Source of the DNA: Rotaria socialis
Taxonomy: Eukaryota; Rotifera; Eurotatoria; Philodinida; Philodinidae
Direction of reading: 5' to 3'
DNA length: 64,000 nucleotides
Assembly (NCBI GenBank): GCA_905331475.1
Contig: CAJNYU010001127.1
Span: 372,001-436,000, forward strand
The notes below the pieces were generated by a model. The model saw nothing but the letters and a program-made list of their open reading frames with translations. It made no database searches and had not been told where the DNA came from. A program made the position numbers and the translations under genes. Position 1 is the stretch's first letter. Every line of letters begins with the position of its first letter. This document shows positions 58,601 through 64,000 of the stretch, in pieces.

Positions 58601-59229
58601 TATCAGATCATTTTCGTCTATAATATGAGTGATCAACTATTATTTTGATGCTAAATCAATATTTCTTTTATTACTATCCAGAAATCGTTGATCTCTATAA
58701 CTCTTCTTCTAATAGATAAATCTATACGTATCTAAGATATATTGATTATTTAAATCGTAAGAGAAAAAAAATAGATATACATATATATACATATCTAACG
58801 CCTAGTTGTTATGTTTCCTCGTATGGTAAGTGTGTTATGTTGTTTCTAGAATTAACACGTCGTCAAGAAGATCTTCGTCGAATCGACGAACTTCGATCAC
58901 AGGATTTTGAACGTCGTCGTAGTATGATGTCAATGCATCATCCTGATGCTTATAATGCTCCTGTAGGTAATGCGTATCATCAAAATGTAGGAGGATCTGC
59001 TATGTATCCGTATAATAACAATAATAATAATAATAATAATTTTCAACAAGCTTCATATGGAAACTCGCCTCAGGTTAATCAGCAAACATCTCCAATAGAT
59101 GCTGCCTATACAACCAACCAAGCATCACGTGGATATAATTTACAGTCAGGTCCTTCGAATATACATCCAGGTGGAGTTGATTTTAATCACCAACAACAAG
59201 GATTTGATCGGAAACGACCGAGATACTGA
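55680..59229 (+). CDS. DBHS-family RNA-binding protein (NONO/SFPQ/PSPC1-like), 9 exons
   Basis: Exons 55680-55744, 55797-55850, 55914-55979, 56041-56112, 56167-56467, 56540-56844, 57349-57444, 57501-57697 and 58850-59229 join in frame to 511 residues. The Asn/Ser/Pro-rich N-terminus is followed by RRM1 ([28 protein letters not shown]; about 145-215) and RRM2 ([28 protein letters not shown]; about 219-300). A NOPS segment follows ([20 protein letters not shown]) and then a long coiled coil ([14 protein letters not shown] to [15 protein letters not shown]). The tail is Gln/Asn-rich with a (AAT)n-coded Asn run and ends KRPRY. The order RRM-RRM-NOPS-coiled coil is diagnostic for DBHS proteins, which dimerise and act in transcription, splicing, RNA retention and DNA repair in the nucleus. 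Some donors are non-standard (GTCAGT after exon 4, GTAGGC after exon 8). Confidence 0.95.
57698..58849 (+). other. Long last intron of the DBHS gene, with alternative end and internal frames
   Basis: At 1152 nt this intron is far longer than most here. Read-through past the weak GTAGGC donor adds 30 codons ([10 protein letters not shown]...) before a stop at 57786, which would give a form cut short inside the coiled coil. A 104-residue frame (58139-58453, basic, containing [10 protein letters not shown]) and a 171-residue antisense frame (57958-58473) overlap in the middle. Neither has a known domain. Confidence 0.35.
59005..59040. repeat. (AAT)n run coding for poly-Asn
   Basis: A trinucleotide run within the last DBHS exon codes for about ten consecutive Asn. 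Confidence 0.85.
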
Positions 59230-60682
59230 TAAAACAGAAAAACAAAAATTCATCGTATTTTTGACTGTGTTTTGTTTTGTTTTGTTTTGTTTTGTTCTAT
59301 TTGTACAAGAAATTAATGCATCGAGAAAGCAAGTTAAGAGATTCTTAATTAAGATCAATACTTTGAGAGAGATTATGTTTTATTCCTATTATTCTTAATA
59401 ATGTATCCGTATGCTTTCTTTTTGTTTCATCTTTATTTACGAATGTGTATAATAAAGATGAAAAGTAACACGTAAATTATTTGAAGGAAACTAACCCTTT
59501 TTCTTGTTTGTTCTTTTTTTTTGTATGTAGAAACATTATCTAATAGATAAATATCATCATGCGTATTCGACAGTCATTTTTCTACTATACAAAGACGAGT
59601 TTCCCAATGTGAATCAGTCGTGATACGATTTGAGTAATAACAATGGTTCCCATTCCTGGACTCTAGTGGTAGGGGAAAAAACAACAGCTAATGATTATTG
59701 AATATGTTTTCTTGCACGTTAAAAATTGTCAATAGATTCAATGGAATAGAACGAGCAATTATCCTTAGAAAATAGTTACACTAGAAAATTTTCATTTGAC
59801 ATTTTTACTCCAACAAAACTAAAATAATATGTTTTTTCTTACAAGTAAATATTTGTTTGGTAATCACTAAGTTTGTAGACTTATCTTCTTCGATGTTGCA
59901 CAAAAAATACTACCTATCAAACCGTATGATTTATTTGTTCAATATCATGAATTGATAAGACGATTTTGTAAACTTCAAAATAATCTTCATTTTCAATGTA
60001 AATACAAAGATAAATAATCGGTCATGTTTCTATCGTTAGATAACATACGTGTAAAAGACAATTTATTGTATCACATCGGACCTCCTTTCTCTGTGACTAA
60101 CTAAAGTCGAATAACAAAGAAATTTACTGTAACTGATCCTGATTCAATTCTTAACGGCTATCATTTCTATTGTTATTCCTTTTTTTTTAATGCACACAGT
60201 TGAGAGAAATGTTCTTTTCTATGTTCACAGCATGTCTCTCTTCCTGGAAATAAATGCCTTAACTTCTTTCACCACAGGACATTATTTTCAGTCATTGATC
60301 AATCGGAAGTAAAAGATATTTCTTATTAATCTTAAGTGATTGTATCATCAGAACAAGTATTTTGTTTTGTTTTCGAAGTAGTTGTGTATGAAATCATTTT
60401 TTTTCTCATCATCGTTATTCCTTGAACAATTACATCATGTGAATTCATTAAAAAAGAATCTGTCTTCTCGTATCATTTGAATAAACAGGAACAACAAAAA
60501 AAAGGAATGAAGGTGTCATTAACAAGTGCATGTCCTCTACGTGACATAATTTAAATTCAATATTTATTTAAATCTAAACAAATCGAATGCTCATTTATTG
60601 TATCGAAAGAAAATAATGTGTACAAAATAAAAACTATGAAAAGCAAAATATTATTATCAAAGAAAAAAAGAAATTTTTTTTT
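59230..60682. other. Convergent intergenic region
   Basis: The 3' UTR of the DBHS gene is followed by AT-rich DNA without coding pattern, up to the stop of the cyclin gene. A plus-strand AATAAA-type signal lies near 59450. Confidence 0.4.
59264..59297. repeat. (TTTTG)n minisatellite
   Basis: Five or six TTTTG units, in the 3' UTR of the DBHS gene about 40 bases after the stop codon. Confidence 0.9.
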
Positions 60683-61642
60683 TCATTTAACGCGTGGACT
60701 TGTATTGGTCTTATTGCTTGTATCAATCGGTGCTAAACAACGACGTGTAGGCGATGGAGCTATCTCTTGTAAACATGATTGAAACAATTTTTCGATCATA
60801 TGTTGTGTTTGAATAAGCTCAGATTTCTTACAATGAATTAGTTTCAATAGCAATTCATCGATTTGATGAATGTTTACTATAGACAGACCTTTTAGTGCTG
60901 CTTTAATGCAAGCACAACATAAAATACTTGGTAATATGGTTAATGTATTTAATTCTAAAAATAAAATAAGTTAGGATTTTTCGTTTTTGTTTGTAAATTT
61001 ATATTTTACCACATATTCCAAGTGATAGAAGTATATGAACATGTAAACGTATTTTAGCCTGATCGACTTCATTTGGAAGAACAGCTTGAAATATTAATTG
61101 AATATAATCATGTGGAACAACAGTTGATAAATCCCAATCTAATGTTTCAGCAATAAGTTGTTCTGTATCCTGAAAAAAAAATCGGATTCCAATAACTAAT
61201 GAGTAGTTTTTGCCTTGGGAAGAAGAAAAAAACGCTTACGAAAATTTCTTCATCACTGTAATTTTCATTTAAGAATATCCATGATGTTTGTTCATTTTCA
61301 TTATTAATTAAAACATTTGTACGAAGTTTTTTAGCTAAACTATAACATGATAACGCAATTAATTGACAATGATGATCATTGATTAATTGAGAATATTTTA
61401 AAATAAATCTATCGAATATATTCATTGTTAATGCAAATATATCATCGGACATTTTTTCATCGTCGCTTAACTAAAAACAATTTCTCTACTTAAAAATTTA
61501 ATATATTAAATAAACTACAAACTTTATTAAGACCATTAGCAATAATTCGACGTTTTGAATGAGATTTAATAGGTTTATTTATTACATGGAAAGACTTTTC
61601 CACAGAAAACATTGTTACTAGCTGTTCACGTTCCATCGTCAT
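60683..61642 (-). CDS. Cyclin, probably D-type-like, 4 exons
   Basis: Exons 61642-61523, 61470-61240, 61169-61010 and 60954-60683 join in frame to 260 residues. The cyclin box shows MSDDIFALTMNIFDRFILKY, LIALSCYSLAKKLRT, NYSDEEIFVQDTEQLIAETL and DWDLSTVVPHDYIQLIF. The L-W-D-L-S-x-V-x-P-x-D-(Y/F)-I stretch is typical of cyclin D. A second helical bundle follows (LHVHILLSLGICGELNTLTI, then LCCACIKAALKGL), and the C-terminus is Ser/Thr/Pro-rich (APSPTRRC, NTSPRV). No LxCxE retinoblastoma motif is seen in the first residues. The frame is open upstream of the chosen ATG behind a TTCTAG acceptor, so a further 5' exon may exist. Expected partner: a Cdk4/6-type kinase at G1; inferred. Confidence 0.82.
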
Positions 61643-63005
61643 GTGTGTTTCTTCTATTCTCGTGATATCAAACTAGAAGTGAACATTAAGAAAAACGATT
61701 GGATACGATGAAAAAAAAAGAGAGGGAGAACGCAAAAATAAAATTAAAATTACGTCTTAGCTTGTTTTTCTCAAAAAAGACAAATTTATACGTTGCAAAT
61801 ATTGGTCATAACTAGAAAACGTATGTTCTACTTTCAGTAGGAATATATTTTCATAGGCCGAGTAGGGGTGTGTCTCTCTCTTCAACCGTAACGATAATTT
61901 TCTTTAAAATAAAATAAAAGTCTAATTTTAATTAATGACATAAGAAACGATAAAAAAATTAGCATATTCTATTTGTGTGTGTATAAATTTAGCATTATTT
62001 TCCCACACATTTTGTTTTTCATTTTTCTTAAGACAAAAAGTGACAAGGTGCGATGACACGTTTTGAGCGCGATTTGTATCTGTAAAAGAAAGACCGACAT
62101 TATTGCGCGAGCGTGCTCTAGGCGACTGATTTTTGTTTATATTTGCTTATTTAAATTGAAAAGATGGTAGGTGACATGAGATTAACGTTTTATATTCAAC
62201 ATAACTATCGGCGCCGACATTTAGATTTAAGAGAGCTTAGCGATTCGTGACAAAGTCTTTTTTTTTTCTTATTATTATTTGACATCATGTATTAAATGTA
62301 GTGGAACCACTATGAAAAGATAATGTGCATACCGATCAATGTTGTTAACAGCGAAATTTTTTGATAGATGAGTAATGATGTACGTAAGACAATCCCGGTG
62401 AGAGTTTTTATTCGGCTCGTTTATTTGACAAAAAACAGATGTATGAAGTTAATTTTTGGACAGAAGCTTAAATTTGAAATGTTAAAAAGGAACAGGCATT
62501 ATGCTTTTAGTCTTATGTGGGAAAGAAAAAGTTCTTTGTTAAATGAAGCGTATTCATCCAACAGGGATAATCAACTTTGCCGTTCTGTCTTACGTCAATA
62601 ATTTGACCTAATTTTTCTCTCTCTTGACCGCCCGTTGGGCTGAGACGTTATAAGAATGTAACAGAAGAAAATGAAAATATGTTTATTTTGTATCTAAACA
62701 TTGATAAAGATGGTGTTCGTTTTCAACAACAAATTACCATGTTTGCAAATGAAATTTTTTTATTGACATTCGATTCCTATCATATCTAAGGTGAGAATAA
62801 ATTGCATCATCAAGTTATCCATCGAGTGTGACGTGACAAAACACAAGAAGAAAATTTTATTTTTTATGACCAAGATAACGTTTTAATAAAAATGAGAAAA
62901 AAAAGAAGGAGATATCTTTGATTTGCAAAGAACGTCGATGTTTATGCTGTTTTATTTTATTAATCTTCAAAATAGATATTGACAGAAAAATTCACAGACA
63001 GAATC
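61643..63005. other. Intergenic region upstream of the cyclin gene
   Basis: This contains the cyclin promoter side and the 3' side of the small secreted-protein gene. A GC-richer patch lies near 62050-62220. A 77-residue frame at 62368-62601 (+), starting MSNDVRKTIPVR, is the only frame of note and has no domain, signal peptide or splice context. Confidence 0.35.
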
Positions 63006-63350
63006 TTATCCGGATCCACCATTATTTTTAGAAACCATTTCAAATATAACTTCCATTGCAACACCTTCAAATGATGATGTGTCAAATTGGCGAATACCAT
63101 TGTCATTGAGTGCTTGTAATTTTTTTAATGTTTGATTAATTTCATCCGATTGTTGATTAATATTTTGATTACGCCAACGTCGTGGAATATTACGTGTTGA
63201 AAGCCATTGTGATGCGTCTTCATCACTAATTAGAGGAAATTTTGCTTTTAACTGATGGATCGAAACGCCATTGCCTTGTTCAGATTGAACAAATACAACA
63301 CAAACAAGACTAATTAAAACAGCAATAATAAATATTGAGCGGAACAACAT
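63006..63350 (-). CDS. Short secreted protein or peptide precursor
   Basis: A single-exon frame of 114 residues begins with a strong signal peptide (MLFRSIFIIAVLISLVCVVF, ending near VQSEQG). The mature part of about 90 residues has no Cys after the signal, a dibasic site in NIPRRWRNQN, and a Gly/Ser end (NNGGSG). No membrane helix follows. It may be a peptide-hormone precursor or a small secreted factor; I recognise no family. The phrase LISDEDASQWLSTRN could be the conserved core. Confidence 0.6.
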   Translation of the reverse strand: MLFRSIFIIAVLISLVCVVFVQSEQGNGVSIHQLKAKFPLISDEDASQWLSTRNIPRRWRNQNINQQSDEINQTLKKLQALNDNGIRQFDTSSFEGVAMEVIFEMVSKNNGGSG

Positions 63351-64000
63351 TAGTTTTTATGATTCTTGCTGATCTGATAGGAATGCGCTAAAAAAATGAA
63401 TGCAACAAGAATATTAGAATGTCATCATTTTTATAAATACAACTCTACGACATATCATTTGCCTAAAAGCAATGATCATAGACGTCAATGTTTATATTAA
63501 CCTGCATTCAATAATAAAAATTGAACTCTTTTGATCCTTGATGACTAGAATAATATTGCGTGAAACAAGCTGATAATATATTCGTAACGACAAATTTAAA
63601 AACAACATGCGATCTCTAAGTAGAATTATCCACGATGGTTAGATCCTACGGTCGAATTCAAATTCTATCGGAATTTTCGCATTGATGGGAGTGATATATG
63701 AATAAAAGGTTTTTTGTTTTGAATATATATTTTCAGAATGAATATGGAAAAGAAAAAAAATTCAAAAATAGTTCTTTTCACTTCATCATAGAGAAATATC
63801 CATTCTTTTAATTTGAAGAGATCAGGAATAATATGTTCCAGAATGATTGCTGTGAAATGGTTTCTTCCAATGATGTATGGAATCGTAACTTTATTCTTGG
63901 TTCGTATCGATTTTGCAAATAAAATTTGAAATAAAAAGCACTTGACTATTTCAGAACTAGAAAAATCTTTTATGGTTAAATACTAGATTTTGCGAACAAG
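63351..64000. other. Terminal region without recognised features
   Basis: AT-rich DNA upstream of the secreted-protein gene. No exon, repeat or RNA gene was recognised up to the window edge. Confidence 0.4.

Noticed and set aside
62368-62601. 77-residue plus-strand frame MSNDVRKTIPVR...
   Set aside because: Isolated, without splice sites, signal peptide or known domain; too short to call on composition alone.
1-64000. CRISPR arrays, bacterial operons, rRNA genes or a bdelloid spliced-leader gene
   Set aside because: None seen: repeats are microsatellites or inverted elements without regular spacers, genes carry spliceosomal introns, and no spliced-leader-like sequence was recognised.

Overview
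The window looks like nuclear DNA of a small metazoan, most probably a bdelloid rotifer. It is AT-rich. Genes are split by many short introns (about 45-90 nt, GTAAG-type donors, T-rich tracts ending in AG). Proteins are rich in Asn/Gln/Lys, and clearly animal families are present (an NCAM/Fasciclin II-like Ig-FN3 receptor, CD36, EXOSC10, a DBHS RNA-binding protein, a D-type-like cyclin). No bacterial operon, rRNA, tRNA or CRISPR signal was found. The taxon call is inference from gene style, not from a marker gene.

Layout. 0.4-3.5 kb: an eight-exon gene whose product carries an intact DDE transposase-like core and a C-terminal C2H2 finger. 4.1-5.4 kb (-): a single-exon RING/TRAF-finger multi-pass membrane protein. 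6.2-7.4 kb: a three-exon probably myristoylated protein of unknown function. 7.4-9.9 kb: gene-poor, with a Frizzled-CRD-like scrap and a foldback repeat. 9.9-11.7 kb (-): a TRAF/MATH protein with a small MITE in its intron. 11.7-17.8 kb: about 6 kb of non-coding, microsatellite-rich DNA. 17.8-23.6 kb: the Ig/FN3 adhesion receptor (5 Ig + 2 FN3 + TM) with candidate alternative exons. 25.0-26.9 kb (-): a CD36/SR-B receptor. 28.1-28.7 kb (-): a small secreted protein. 28.7-41 kb: a 12-kb repeat-rich desert with a direct-repeat pair, an inverted repeat and nested MITEs. 41.0-42.9 kb: a poly-His low-complexity protein whose first exon lies about 1 kb upstream. 44.9-45.8 kb: a foldback DNA transposon. 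46.6-47.6 kb and 48.6-49.8 kb: two membrane-protein genes. 50.1-55.0 kb (-): EXOSC10/RRP6. 55.7-59.2 kb: a NONO/SFPQ-type DBHS protein. 60.7-61.6 kb (-): a cyclin. 63.0-63.35 kb (-): a short secreted peptide.

The genes do not form one pathway. EXOSC10 and the DBHS gene are head-to-head and both act in nuclear RNA biology, so a shared promoter is possible. The most unusual items are the intact multi-exon DDE gene, the candidate alternative exons inserted in one Ig domain of the adhesion receptor, the palindromic element that makes up most of an EXOSC10 intron, and the number of distinct hairpin/MITE families. Exon borders were joined by hand from splice consensus and reading frame, so they may be off by a few bases.
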